Origin: Planctomycetota bacterium
Lineage (GTDB): Bacteria; Planctomycetota; Phycisphaerae; UBA1845; UTPLA1
Reading direction: 5' to 3'
Assembly: GCA_015654675.1 (NCBI GenBank)
Contig: JAATGM010000060.1
Location: 62,001 to 126,000, forward strand
Length of the DNA: 64,000 nt
The notes under the pieces are model-generated. The model was not told the origin of the DNA. It searched no databases and worked only from the letters and a program-made list of their open reading frames with translations. The translations under genes and the position numbers were made by a program. Shown piece after piece: positions 35,909 through 45,122 of the stretch; the stretch's first letter is position 1; each line of letters starts with the position of its first letter.

Positions 35909-36828
35909 ACGCGCAATTCAGGCGGTACACAAGCGCCTATCCCTTCAGGGCCGCCTTTACTCTGGTCGAATTGCTCACGGTCATCGCGATCATCGCGTTG
36001 CTCATCGGCGTATTGGCGCCAGCACTGGCTTCCGCTCGGCGCACGGCGCGGTCGGTCTCGTGCCGCGCTAATCTGGCCGGTCTGATGACCGCCATTCATA
36101 TGTACTCGACGGAGAACGCCGACCTCGTTGTGCCATCGTACAACACGCGTTCGGTTACTACCGGTACCAGCAATCCGCTGGATGGCTGGGGGCCGATCCT
36201 CGATCGTGATCATTTCACTTATGGCAACCGCGAACTGCGCGGAAACCCGATGGCGTGCCCGGACACCGTCGATGTTGCCGGCATGACTTCGACGCAGACG
36301 GGCACCAGTCTCGACAATGCACGCGGCTGGATGGAATGGCCCGCGATTCTGACGATCTCGTCCGACTATTCGACCACTATTCCGCAATTTGGATTCGAAC
36401 GCGTGCTGAAGGTTGCCTACTGGATGAATGCCGACAATCTGATCGGCGTTCCGCGGCCGATTTTTCAGGGCATCCATTTCAGCGGATCGGTCGGGTATGG
36501 GCCTGATCCGTCCGGGAAGACCATGCTGCCCAATAAGCTGTCCGATTCAAAGTATCCTTCGCGCCTGATCGCCCTTGCAGACGGCCTCTATGCCGGGCAG
36601 CAAACCACGACTCGATTTGGCAATCCGAATTCACGTATCGGCTACCGTCATGGCGGAAGCATTCCGGTTGCGAATGCTGCGTTCGCGGACGGGCACGTCG
36701 AGCCGATTCGCGGCGACACGTTTCCCCGCCGGCTTATGGACGGCTCGCCGCCTGAAACAGTGCGCGATGAGAACATGAGCCCCAATCCGACCGTTTATTC
36801 CGATCCTGAGAAGTACCTACTTCCCTGA
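35905..36828 (+). CDS. Type II secretion-like pseudopilin with H-x-DG motif
   Basis: 307 residues. The class III signal is AFTLVELLTVIAIIALLIGVLAPAL: a basic leader, cleavage before Phe, Glu at +5. The residue before the cut is Ala where Gly is usual. The C-terminal part has HGGSIPVANAAFADGHVEPI, the H-x-DG pattern of the large planctomycetal DUF1559-type pseudopilin group. It is coupled to the dockerin gene by an ATGA overlap. The 3' end overlaps the convergent kinase gene by 12 bases. Confidence 0.85.
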   Translation: MNAQFRRYTSAYPFRAAFTLVELLTVIAIIALLIGVLAPALASARRTARSVSCRANLAGLMTAIHMYSTENADLVVPSYNTRSVTTGTSNPLDGWGPILDRDHFTYGNRELRGNPMACPDTVDVAGMTSTQTGTSLDNARGWMEWPAILTISSDYSTTIPQFGFERVLKVAYWMNADNLIGVPRPIFQGIHFSGSVGYGPDPSGKTMLPNKLSDSKYPSRLIALADGLYAGQQTTTRFGNPNSRIGYRHGGSIPVANAAFADGHVEPIRGDTFPRRLMDGSPPETVRDENMSPNPTVYSDPEKYLLP

Positions 36829-39270
36829 CACCGCTGCTGACGTTGCGGGCTGCGAATCCGGGTCGGGTTTGAGTTTGGCGCGGAGTTGAGCGGCCTCCTG
36901 CGATTTACCTTCGCCATCCAGATCCATGATGAGCCACTTGAGCATTTGCTGGCTCCACTTGCCGTCGTCGCCGGACGACGCCTGGAATTTCGCCAGCGCG
37001 CTCCGAAGCAGCGGCTCGGCGTCCGGGTAGCGTTCCATTTCGACGAGGCATTTTCCGAGGAATCCTTCCGACTTTGCGATGTTGGGGTGGTCGGCTGGCA
37101 AGCTTTTCTGAAAGATCTCCAGACTTTCGCGAAGCAGTGGCTCGGCCTCGACCGGACGGCTGTCTTCTCGAAGCACGCCGCCCAAAGATGCCATTGTTTC
37201 AGCCAGTTCGGGATGTGTGGCCGGTAGAACGGTGCGGCGGATTCGCAATGCCTCGCGATAGAGCGGTTCGGCTTCCTTGAGACGGTCCTGATTGTGGAGG
37301 CAGATGGCGAGGTTGTAGGAGACGAGGGCGACATCGGGAGAGTCGTCGCCGCCGGCCTTGCGGAAGCGTTCAAGGGCCTGGTGATAAAGTTTCTCGGCCT
37401 GGGGGAGGTCGTGGGCGTCTTCCAGTGCGCCGGCGAGATTCATGGTTGCGCCGGCGATCAGCGCATCGTCAGGTTGCTTGGCCGTCTCGAGCTGGGTGAG
37501 GGCTTGCCGGAACAGTCGTACGGCTTCGTCGGTCTTTCCTTTTTGAATTTGTATCACAGCGAGACGTGTGAGCAGCTCGGAGGGGCGCTTATTGCTCGCG
37601 GCGTCGGCGATTCCGGGCAGGGCAGCCGCTTCGAGGATCAGCTTTTCAGCATCGGCGAGGCGGTTTTGCTCCGTGCGTAGTTGCGCTACTGCCAAAAGGG
37701 TATCAAGCAACTCGACGTCAGCATCGCCGGCGTGGGAGCGCTGTTCGGCGAGGGCCGCTTCCAAGTGCGGTTCGGCCTTATCGAACAATCCCAACTGGAA
37801 GTAAGACAGGCCGATGGTGTATCGAAGCGCGGCGGTTGTCTGGGGCTGAAACGGCAGGCCGTCGGCGATGGTCTTCGATGCTCGATCGAGGATTTCGCGG
37901 ACTGTGGTTTCGCGACCCTTGGCCTGAGCGGGGCGGGCCAATGCGAGCATGCGTTGCACGAAGCGCGTGACTTTGGTGGCGCGGTCGGCGGCGAGGAGGG
38001 CCCGATCGCGCTCGATCACGGCGCGATGCTCGGCTCGGGTGGCGCGAACTGCCTGCCATGTGGTGGCGCCCGCGCCGATGATTAACAACAAGATCGCCGC
38101 TGCGACGCCTCCGACCAGCGCCCGATTCCTTCGGGCAAACTTGCGAAACTGATACCAGGTGCTGATGGGCCGGGCGGCGATCGGCTCGTCGGCGAGGAAG
38201 CGTCGGATGTCGACGGCAAGCTCGCCAGCGGTTGCGTAGCGGAGTTGAGGGTCCTTTTCGAGGGCCTTCATCAAGATGGCGTCGGTATCGCCGGTGACCA
38301 GCGAGGAGGAGCGGCTTGATCGTCGCACCGTTGAAGGCGGAGGCGGATCGGCAGATGCAATGCGAGCGAGGACTTCCTGGAGTGGGCCGTCGACGTTGCA
38401 CGGCAGTCGGCCCGCGACCAGTTCGTAGCCCATCGCGCCGAGCGAGTAGACATCGCTGCGGACGCTGAGGGTCGTCAGCTCGCCGCGTGACTGTTCAGGC
38501 GACATGTAGGCCAGGGTGCCGAGCAGGCGATTGGGGCCGTCGACAGTCAAGGCGCGCGACACATGCGAGCCGGGGTCGATGGCTTTGGCGAGTCCGAAGT
38601 CGAGGACGTGCGGATTGCCGCCGGCGTCGATCAGGATGTTGGACGGCTTGAGGTCGCGATGCAGAACGCCGCGCTGGTGCGCGTAGTCGACGGCATCGGC
38701 GACGGTCGCGAGTGTGGTCAGCGCTCGATTGACATCAGGTTTCGCCGGATCAAGTGCGACGTCGAGCGGTTTGCCGTCGACGTACTCCATCACGTAGAAG
38801 AATCGTCCGCGACTTACGCCGGAGTCGATGATACCGACGATACCGGGGTGTTGGAGTCGCGCGACCAGTTCCACTTCGCGCTCAAATCGTCGCCGGCCGG
38901 ATTCCGAGGCGGCGGCCAATTCGGACATGACCTTCACGGCGACGCGGCGGCCGGTCGATCGTTGATAGGCCTCATAGACGATGCCCATTCCGCCGCGGCC
39001 GATCTCGTCGATGAGATCGTAGCCCTCGAGTTCGGGCGGGATGAGGGCGGCGCTGGCTGATGGGGACTCGGCCTGGGAATCGGAACTCGTGCGGCTTGTG
39101 CGGAGCTGATCGGCGATGGCGCGAACCGCCGCGTCGCGCGTCCGCCGCCGATCGGTGTCGGCCGGTGCATCGCGAACGAGATCGTCGATCGAGACGCGTT
39201 CTCCCTGTCGCCGGCGCTCAAAGAAGCGCGCAACGATTTGCTCAACCGCGGGAGTGTCGGGACTTTCCAC
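36817..39270 (-). CDS. Membrane Ser/Thr protein kinase with TPR sensor domain
   Basis: 817 residues from a GTG at 39270 with GGAG nine bases upstream. Kinase domain about 84-345: glycine loop GRGGMGIVYEA, VAVKVM (Lys113), HRDLKPSNILID and DFGLAKA. A membrane helix follows (ALVGGVAAAILLLIIGAGATTW, about 379-400), then about ten TPR-like repeats to the C-terminus, several of the kinesin-light-chain type (ALRIRRTVLPATHPELAETMASLGGVL). It is divergent from an ECF sigma factor gene 46 bases away, a pairing common in Planctomycetota, where the kinase may control the sigma factor. Confidence 0.92.
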   Translation of the reverse strand: MESPDTPAVEQIVARFFERRRQGERVSIDDLVRDAPADTDRRRTRDAAVRAIADQLRTSRTSSDSQAESPSASAALIPPELEGYDLIDEIGRGGMGIVYEAYQRSTGRRVAVKVMSELAAASESGRRRFEREVELVARLQHPGIVGIIDSGVSRGRFFYVMEYVDGKPLDVALDPAKPDVNRALTTLATVADAVDYAHQRGVLHRDLKPSNILIDAGGNPHVLDFGLAKAIDPGSHVSRALTVDGPNRLLGTLAYMSPEQSRGELTTLSVRSDVYSLGAMGYELVAGRLPCNVDGPLQEVLARIASADPPPPSTVRRSSRSSSLVTGDTDAILMKALEKDPQLRYATAGELAVDIRRFLADEPIAARPISTWYQFRKFARRNRALVGGVAAAILLLIIGAGATTWQAVRATRAEHRAVIERDRALLAADRATKVTRFVQRMLALARPAQAKGRETTVREILDRASKTIADGLPFQPQTTAALRYTIGLSYFQLGLFDKAEPHLEAALAEQRSHAGDADVELLDTLLAVAQLRTEQNRLADAEKLILEAAALPGIADAASNKRPSELLTRLAVIQIQKGKTDEAVRLFRQALTQLETAKQPDDALIAGATMNLAGALEDAHDLPQAEKLYHQALERFRKAGGDDSPDVALVSYNLAICLHNQDRLKEAEPLYREALRIRRTVLPATHPELAETMASLGGVLREDSRPVEAEPLLRESLEIFQKSLPADHPNIAKSEGFLGKCLVEMERYPDAEPLLRSALAKFQASSGDDGKWSQQMLKWLIMDLDGEGKSQEAAQLRAKLKPDPDSQPATSAAVSGK

Positions 39271-39316
39271 CGGATTTGCTCCGCAAGTAACGTCGGAACC
39301 CGAAGAGGGATATTAT

Positions 39317-39967
39317 ATGGGCATGGCGGAAGCGAGCCCCCCAATTCTGACCGCCGTCGAAATCGAGGCGCTTTGCACCAAGGCCATTGCGGGCGATCCG
39401 GACGCCCTGGAGCAATTGCTCTGGTCATACCACGACCGGCTAACGGAGTATGCCCGCCGCAAGGTCGGACCTGACTGGCATGGCAAGATCGACGGCGAGG
39501 ACATCCTGCAGGAAGCGTATGTCGACGCTTTCGCGGGGATCGGCAAGTTTGAATATCGCGGCGAGGATTCGTTCTATCACTGGCTGACGCACGTCATTGA
39601 GCGGCGATTCATTGATCATATCCGCCGAGTTCGCGCGGCGAAGCGCGATGTGGCTCGCGAAGTTCGCACACCGGCCGCTTCCAGTTACGCCTCGCTGATG
39701 CAGCAGTGCATGGCGGACTCGGCCACGCCGAGCCGGTTTCTTCGGCAGGAGGAGGCCGTGTCAGCCATGATGAGCTGCCTGGCGCGGCTGCCTGACGACT
39801 ACCGCGAAGTGGTGCAGCGCGTTCACCTTCGACAGGAGCCGATTGCTGCGGTCGCCGCCGACCTTGGCCGGACGGAGGATGCGGTGCGACGCCTGGCCGG
39901 ACGGGCGCTGGAGCAGTTGCGCGAGGGGTTGCTGCGAGTGTCTCAGTTTCAGTCGCGGGCGGGGTAG
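39317..39967 (+). CDS. ECF-type RNA polymerase sigma factor
   Basis: 216 residues from ATG 39317, with AGAGGGA at good spacing. Region sigma2 includes DGEDILQEAYVDAFAGIGKF and YHWLTHVIERRFIDHIR; region sigma4 includes LPDDYREVVQRVHLRQEPIAAVAADLGRTEDAVRRLAGRAL. Both DNA-contacting regions are intact and there is no C-terminal extension. There is no anti-sigma factor gene beside it; the divergent Ser/Thr kinase is the obvious regulator candidate. Confidence 0.9.
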   Translation: MGMAEASPPILTAVEIEALCTKAIAGDPDALEQLLWSYHDRLTEYARRKVGPDWHGKIDGEDILQEAYVDAFAGIGKFEYRGEDSFYHWLTHVIERRFIDHIRRVRAAKRDVAREVRTPAASSYASLMQQCMADSATPSRFLRQEEAVSAMMSCLARLPDDYREVVQRVHLRQEPIAAVAADLGRTEDAVRRLAGRALEQLREGLLRVSQFQSRAG

Positions 39968-40133
39968 GGGGCCGGGCTCCAAATTAACACAATATTTGCG
40001 CCCGAATTGGTCGCCGATCGCGATGTTCACACTAAGCATCGAGTCTCGCGCAATTTGCGCGGCGGCCGTTACGGGCTTGGCGGCCGAGCTGAATCGGTGC
40101 ATTCACGCCTCGACAATGACGGGGAGTTGTGGG

Positions 40134-40167
40134 TCCCGCCTCCGCGACTTTAATCGCGTAGGCGGGA
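40134..40167. terminator. Terminator-like hairpin between ECF sigma and ankyrin genes
   Basis: Eight-base-pair stem (TCCCGCCT 40134-40141 with AGGCGGGA 40160-40167) stacked on an inner five-pair stem (40143-40147 with 40154-40158). On the plus strand TCTCGCTTTT follows, so it can end transcription of the sigma factor gene; it also lies 22 bases past the stop of the minus-strand ankyrin gene. Confidence 0.6.
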
Positions 40168-40188
40168 TCTCGCTTTTGTGGGGAGAGG

Positions 40189-40851
40189 CTAATCGGCGTT
40201 GGCGCGCAGCATTGCAGCCAGTTCCTTGTGGCCTTCCTTCTGGGCCATGTCGATCGGCGTCTGGCCGTCGTCTGATTTCGTGAGCGGGTTGGCCCCAAAT
40301 TGCAGTAGCAACTTCGCCAGCTTCATGTCGCCGCGATGGCCGGCCGAGTGCAGGGCGGTCCAGCCGGCTTGTTGCTTTGCATTTGCATCGGCGCCGTTTT
40401 GAAGCAGCAGATCGACGCTTCGAAGGACGCGGCTTGCTACCGCCGAGTGCAGGGGTTGCACGTTTCCAAAGGCGGGCGCGATGGCGCTGACGTCTGCTCT
40501 GCGCTCCAGGAGATAAGCGACGACATCGGGATGGCCGAAGAAGCAGGCGAAGTGCAGGGCGGTTCCGCCGTCGGGCGACTTGGTGTGGATTGCCGCCGCG
40601 TCCTTTTCGACCAGCGAGCGGACGCGCGGGAGGTCGCCCAACATCGCGGATTCGAACAAATTCAGCGGCGGTCCGGCCTCGACGATGATTGCGGCGATGT
40701 CCTTCTTTTGGTGGTAGAGAGCCGTCACGATGGCCGAGAGACCGTTTTCATCTCGTGCGCCGGCCAGCGTGGAATTTGCGGCGAGCATCGAGCGAACCTG
40801 TTCGGCGTTGCCTGCCTTGATGGCGGCGAAGAGGTCGGCGGTTGAGGACAT
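40189..40851 (-). CDS. Ankyrin repeat protein
   Basis: 220 residues made of about six ankyrin repeats, with typical lines such as PDGGTALHFACFFGHPDVVAYLLERRADV and AGWTALHSAGHRGDMKLAKLLLQFGANP. No signal peptide, so probably cytosolic. Ankyrin repeats bind other proteins; the partner is unknown. The neighbouring GT4 gene ends 23 bases from its start on the same strand. Confidence 0.88.
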   Translation of the reverse strand: MSSTADLFAAIKAGNAEQVRSMLAANSTLAGARDENGLSAIVTALYHQKKDIAAIIVEAGPPLNLFESAMLGDLPRVRSLVEKDAAAIHTKSPDGGTALHFACFFGHPDVVAYLLERRADVSAIAPAFGNVQPLHSAVASRVLRSVDLLLQNGADANAKQQAGWTALHSAGHRGDMKLAKLLLQFGANPLTKSDDGQTPIDMAQKEGHKELAAMLRANAD

Positions 40852-40874
40852 TGATCAGTCCCTCCCATTGTGCC

Positions 40875-42026
40875 CTACTTGCCGCGAGATACTGCCGCGT
40901 ACATCTCGACGAATCTGGGCAGCAGCGTTTCCCAATTGAATTGAGCGACCACCAGCCGGCGGGCCCGGTCGCCCATTGCCCCTAGTGAACCGTCGGGAAG
41001 GTTCGTCAGCTCGCGCAGTCCAGCGGCGATATTTCTGCGGCGTGGTTCCACGATTCGGCCGGCGTCTGCTTTTTGTACTTCTGGCATGTTGCAGGCCGGC
41101 GAGATGACGACGGGGCGGGCCGCGGCCATCGCTTCGAGGATCGACATGCTCAGGCCTTCGCTCAGACTTGGCTGGGCCAGGACTTCGCAACGGGCCAGCG
41201 CCTGGAGCACCTGATTGCGTTCGAGCGGGCCGACGAATGTGACGCGGTCGGTCATTTCCTTGCGTCGCACGGCTGCTTCGATCATGCCGCGCATGCCGCG
41301 ATAGTCGGGTCCGGCGATGACGAGGTGCCAATCGGATTTCACCGAGGCCGAGTCGAGGCAGGCCTGCATCAACGGGACGATGCCTTTTTGCGGGCTGATC
41401 CGGCCGAGGAATAGAAGCCAGCGCTTCTGCGCCAGATGCGGGTGGGCCGCGAGAATCTCGTTCGGTGGTGGGGCGTTTTCGAATTCAGCCGGCCAGACGC
41501 CATTGGGAATGGTTTCGATGCGATCATTGAACCGCAGCGCCCGCATGGCGTCGGCCTCGCCGGGCGCGAGCGCGTGCAGCCGGGCGGCGTGTCGCAGATT
41601 GCCATGCTCAAACAGCCAGCCAATCGGGCGTTTCTTCCACCAGCTACGGCCCCAGGCCCAGGGCATCATCATGCTGTGCGGCGTCATGATGTAGGGCTTG
41701 CCGGCCCGCCTTGCCGCTTTACCCGCCGACCAGTTTTGGGATTGCCAGAGTCCGTGCAGGTGGACGACGTCGGTTTCGGCCACGAGCGCGCCGATTGCGC
41801 GATTGAACTCGGCCGAGCGACCGAGCGATCCCTCGGACGCGGCGAAAGTCCGCACCTCGACGCCGTCAACGCGTATCGGCGTGCCATAGCGTCCGCCGGC
41901 CAGCGTTGCGATGCGGCAAGTGGTGCCGAGCTTCGTCAGTCCGGCCGTCAGCTCCGAGATGACGCGCGCAATTCCGCCCCAGGCCGGATCGAGGGATTGA
42001 ACGACATGGAGAACCTTCACGGGCAT
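40875..42026 (-). CDS. Glycosyltransferase family 4
   Basis: 383 residues, GT-B fold. Opens with VLHVVQSLDPAWGGIARVISELTAGL, has LLFLGRISPQKGIVPLMQACL in the donor domain and the E-x7-E site within QPSLSEGLSMSILEAMAAARP. It lies outside the main polysaccharide cluster and on the other strand, so it may serve lipopolysaccharide or another glycan. It is followed by the ankyrin gene. Confidence 0.87.
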   Translation of the reverse strand: MPVKVLHVVQSLDPAWGGIARVISELTAGLTKLGTTCRIATLAGGRYGTPIRVDGVEVRTFAASEGSLGRSAEFNRAIGALVAETDVVHLHGLWQSQNWSAGKAARRAGKPYIMTPHSMMMPWAWGRSWWKKRPIGWLFEHGNLRHAARLHALAPGEADAMRALRFNDRIETIPNGVWPAEFENAPPPNEILAAHPHLAQKRWLLFLGRISPQKGIVPLMQACLDSASVKSDWHLVIAGPDYRGMRGMIEAAVRRKEMTDRVTFVGPLERNQVLQALARCEVLAQPSLSEGLSMSILEAMAAARPVVISPACNMPEVQKADAGRIVEPRRRNIAAGLRELTNLPDGSLGAMGDRARRLVVAQFNWETLLPRFVEMYAAVSRGK

Positions 42027-42107
42027 GCGCGGCTAAGGTAAGGGCACGACGCCGGCTTTCCAAATCGAAGCGCGGCGCCATTTCGTTCCGATTCCGCCCA
42101 GCGGGAC

Positions 42108-43022
42108 TTACACCCCGCTCACCTTTTGGCGAGCTGCGTGAATGTGCCCCGGTGTCGTGCCCGAAGAACCGGCCACGATTGCAGCGCCCGCGAGCCGTAG
42201 CGCCGCGGCCCGTTCGCCAAAGGCCCGGGCATCCTCCGAATACACCACTTGTCCGGCCTCAAGCTCGGGCATGCCCGCATGCGATCGAACAAAGACGGGC
42301 TGCTTTCCATGTTCCGACAGAATTGCAACCAGCGTCAGCGCGGTGTCGGGTGACGTGTAATCGCAGCCGATCACGTCCGCCCCTGCAGCGAGCAGCCGAG
42401 CTGCGCATTCGGCCGCCGGTTGTCCGGCCGCCGTCTCAAGCCGATCGGCCCCCGAGTCAAACACCAGCGCTCCGATGATCGGCCGCTTCAATGGCTGACA
42501 AGCGCGTAGTGCAATGAGCAATTCGGAAAGGTCGAGGAATCGCGCGAGTAATATCACCTCCGCTCCGCCGCGAACCAGCCATCCCGCCTGCTCGGCGAAC
42601 GTCCCCGCAAGCTCCTCCTCGCCGATTTCGCCGACGCCCATCAGCTTGCCGCTCGGGCCGATCTGCCCCGCGACGATAACGCTCGCGCCCGAATCGGACG
42701 CACTGTCAGCCGCCCCGCGCGCCACCGCGACGCCCGTTCGATTGATTTCTTCCGCCCGATCAAACAGTCCCCAGCGCTCCAGCGCCAACCGATTCCCGGC
42801 CGCGGTGTTCGTGCAGATAATCTCCGCCCCCGCGGCCACGAACTCGCGCGTCACAGCCGCAACCCATTCCGGATGATCCAGGTTTGCGGCCTCGGCCGGC
42901 AGCCCCTCATCGAGCCCCAGCGCCCGCAAGCCCGCCAATAGCGGACCGTCGCCAATCAATCCCGCCGACAGCCGCGAGGCAAAGTCACGCGCCACGCGCG
43001 CCCTCCGTGACGTCCCATTCAC
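42108..43022 (-). CDS. Homocysteine S-methyltransferase-like protein lacking zinc ligands
   Basis: 304 residues, GTG start (GGAA upstream). The fold of the MetH/BHMT/MmuM zinc methyltransferases is clear: early DGPLLAGLRALG, EIICTNTAAGN, VIVAGQIGPSG and a final GTTPGHIHAA. Active members hold zinc with one Cys in a G-x-N-C motif and a Cys pair in GGCCGT. Here those places read GCDYTSP (Tyr at the Cys position) and GSSGT (Ser286-Ser287). All three ligands are therefore replaced. The protein is unlikely to activate homocysteine thiol in the usual way; its real job is unknown. Confidence 0.75.
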   Translation of the reverse strand: MNGTSRRARVARDFASRLSAGLIGDGPLLAGLRALGLDEGLPAEAANLDHPEWVAAVTREFVAAGAEIICTNTAAGNRLALERWGLFDRAEEINRTGVAVARGAADSASDSGASVIVAGQIGPSGKLMGVGEIGEEELAGTFAEQAGWLVRGGAEVILLARFLDLSELLIALRACQPLKRPIIGALVFDSGADRLETAAGQPAAECAARLLAAGADVIGCDYTSPDTALTLVAILSEHGKQPVFVRSHAGMPELEAGQVVYSEDARAFGERAAALRLAGAAIVAGSSGTTPGHIHAARQKVSGV

Positions 43023-43149
43023 GATTTCCGTTATCCATCATCCACATATCGTACATTCGAATCCGCATCACCCGCCAACACCGGGAGATGAGAGAGACGG
43101 CCCGCGTCGGAGGTCGCCTTCGGAACCGCCAGAACCTGGGGGGCAGCCC

Positions 43150-44472
43150 ATGGTTTCCGACGTGCGCCACATTCGTATCGGCGCGTTCACCGCTTGCGCC
43201 GCCGCGGCCTGTTTGGCTGTGCTCGGCTGCGAAACGGCCGACTTCGCCAACGCCAACGACGGCAACGCCAATCAACTCGGCACGCTCGCCGCGCGCGACA
43301 ACGCCACAGCTCGCGGGTTCCCGACACCCGCACCGGTATCGCTACCCGCGTCCGGAGAAACCTCCGTCGACGGATCCCTCGCAAGCGCCGACGAAGCCGC
43401 CGTCTTCTCTCTCGGGCCGTGTTCGCGTGGCGACCGCATTGTCGTTGACGTGGTTGGCGACGGCGGGCTCAACACGGTTGCTGTCCTGTTCAATTCAGCC
43501 GGAGAAATCATCGAGCTCAACGACGACCGGTCCTACTATGGCGGCCTGCTCGATCCTTATATCAGCACCACGCTGCGCGAAGACGACGGCAACGTGATGG
43601 TCGGCGTGGCGGTATCGCGTGCCCGCTATTTCGCGTCGTCGCAGGGCCGCTTTTCATCTGGCACATTTCACATCCGTCTCCGCCGCGACCCGGGGCAATC
43701 CACTCGACTGAACTCGCAGATCGTCTGGCTTGAGTTTGGCGGCGGCAGCAACATTCGCATCGCCCAGGAGGCGGCCGTCAACGTCCCGCCGTTGAGCGCT
43801 GGAGCAATCTCATCCCGCCTCGACGGCCAGACCGATTATCTGAAGGACGCGCTCGTCAGTCGCATGAACGCCGATTTCGCCGGCTTCAATGTCGCACTTC
43901 TGCGCAGCGATCGCGATACCCAGCCCAGCGGCGACTTCACCGTCATGTACTTCGGTGGCTCGAGCGACCGCTTCCTCGGCCTCTCTGACAACGTCGACAG
44001 TTACAACGCCAACGCGCGTCAGAAGTCGGTAATCTTCGCGGAGACGCTTCGCACATTTGATTACCTGAACCCCAATATCGATGAAGTCGCCCAGGGGCTC
44101 GCCAATATCGCGTCGCACGAGCTCGGCCACTTGCTCGGTCTGCAGCACACCGCCGACCCCAACGACCTCATGGCGCCGGCTGCCTCCGCCAATCAGATCT
44201 TCTTCGTCGATGCTTCGTTTCGCATTGCTCCGCTGGCCGACGATCTTTTCCCCATCGGCGTCCAGAATGATGCCCGCCAGCTTGCGCTGGGCGTCGGCTT
44301 GCTCGGTGGATTTGCGCTGGATCTTGACGGGGCGGTTCGTCAGAATTCCGCTCGGGCGCTGATCGTCGAAAACAGCGACGCGGCTCCGGCCGCCGCACGG
44401 CGCATCAACTGCGACCACGGTGCGCTCAAGTTGCCTTCGAAGAATACTGAGAAGAAGAAGCGTAGCGACTGA
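43150..44472 (+). CDS. Matrixin-like zinc metalloprotease lipoprotein
   Basis: 440 residues. Signal peptide with lipobox LAVLGC. A beta-rich pre-peptidase-like domain (about 70-180, with AAVFSLGPCSRGDRIVVDV) precedes the protease domain, whose zinc motif is HELGHLLGLQH followed by a Met-turn-like DLMAP. This fits metzincins of the matrixin type. The protein would sit on an outer or inner membrane surface and cut extracellular protein; the target is unknown. A short basic tail (KNTEKKKRSD) ends it. The convergent PilZ gene ends two bases away. Confidence 0.82.
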   Translation: MVSDVRHIRIGAFTACAAAACLAVLGCETADFANANDGNANQLGTLAARDNATARGFPTPAPVSLPASGETSVDGSLASADEAAVFSLGPCSRGDRIVVDVVGDGGLNTVAVLFNSAGEIIELNDDRSYYGGLLDPYISTTLREDDGNVMVGVAVSRARYFASSQGRFSSGTFHIRLRRDPGQSTRLNSQIVWLEFGGGSNIRIAQEAAVNVPPLSAGAISSRLDGQTDYLKDALVSRMNADFAGFNVALLRSDRDTQPSGDFTVMYFGGSSDRFLGLSDNVDSYNANARQKSVIFAETLRTFDYLNPNIDEVAQGLANIASHELGHLLGLQHTADPNDLMAPAASANQIFFVDASFRIAPLADDLFPIGVQNDARQLALGVGLLGGFALDLDGAVRQNSARALIVENSDAAPAAARRINCDHGALKLPSKNTEKKKRSD

Positions 44473-44474
44473 GA

Positions 44475-44885
44475 TCAGTTGGCCCAGCGAATCGGCGCCA
44501 GCGTGCGAATCGCCACCCGCCGCAAAGCCGCACCATTCTCCGCGGGCTCTACCCGGACCACCGCGCCTCGAAATCGAGCCCGCGACTCGAACGGCCAAAC
44601 TCCCTCGTCCGCCGGCAGCCGCAGGGTGACATCCAATGTCTCGCCGGGTTCCAGATCGTCGACAACCGTCTCCACCAGTACGCCTGCGACGCTGACATTG
44701 GTGGTGGTAGCGGGGACGTCACCGCCGCGTAGCCCGTTAAGCCGCTGCATCACAATCGGGAGCCGCAAGTCGAGCCGGCGAAACTGCCTTCGTTCGGAGC
44801 GGGCGGCCGCCCGCCGGGGCTTGCGTGGCCGGCGTTCTGCCAATACCTGATCTACGGATAAGTGCACATCCATCGCTCCCAACAT
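44475..44885 (-). CDS. PilZ domain protein (c-di-GMP receptor candidate)
   Basis: 136 residues from ATG 44885, preceded by GGAG at six bases. The c-di-GMP binding residues are in place: RRQFR in the N-terminal loop (RxxxR) and NVSVAG (N-x-S-x-x-G). A basic N-terminal arm precedes the domain. PilZ proteins link c-di-GMP to motility or polysaccharide output; pilus ATPases and an exopolysaccharide locus in this window would be natural targets, but no direct link is visible. Confidence 0.8.
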   Translation of the reverse strand: MLGAMDVHLSVDQVLAERRPRKPRRAAARSERRQFRRLDLRLPIVMQRLNGLRGGDVPATTTNVSVAGVLVETVVDDLEPGETLDVTLRLPADEGVWPFESRARFRGAVVRVEPAENGAALRRVAIRTLAPIRWAN

Positions 44886-44957
44886 CGGTAACTCCGGCAA
44901 AAAACCCCAGTTCCAGCGTCGCCACCGGCCGATAACGGGTACTACCGTCGCATTTGT

Positions 44958-44986
44958 TTGACTCGGCGTTCAGGTGCCTCTACCAT
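44958..44986 (+). promoter_or_regulatory. Sigma70-like promoter for the DsbA-like gene
   Basis: TTGACT (44958-44963), 17-base spacer, TACCAT (44981-44986). The expected start near 44993 gives a leader of about 130 bases to the ATG at 45123. Confidence 0.5.
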
Positions 44987-45122
44987 TTAATGAGCGAAGT
45001 CCCCCTCGCCTGCGGTCGACGTGCGTCGACGCTCTCCCGCGTCGATAACGGGGACCGAGACTCCTCGCATGACTAGTTGAGCCGTGGTGCCGCCTTGCGC
45101 GGCAGCATTTTCGGAGGATTTC

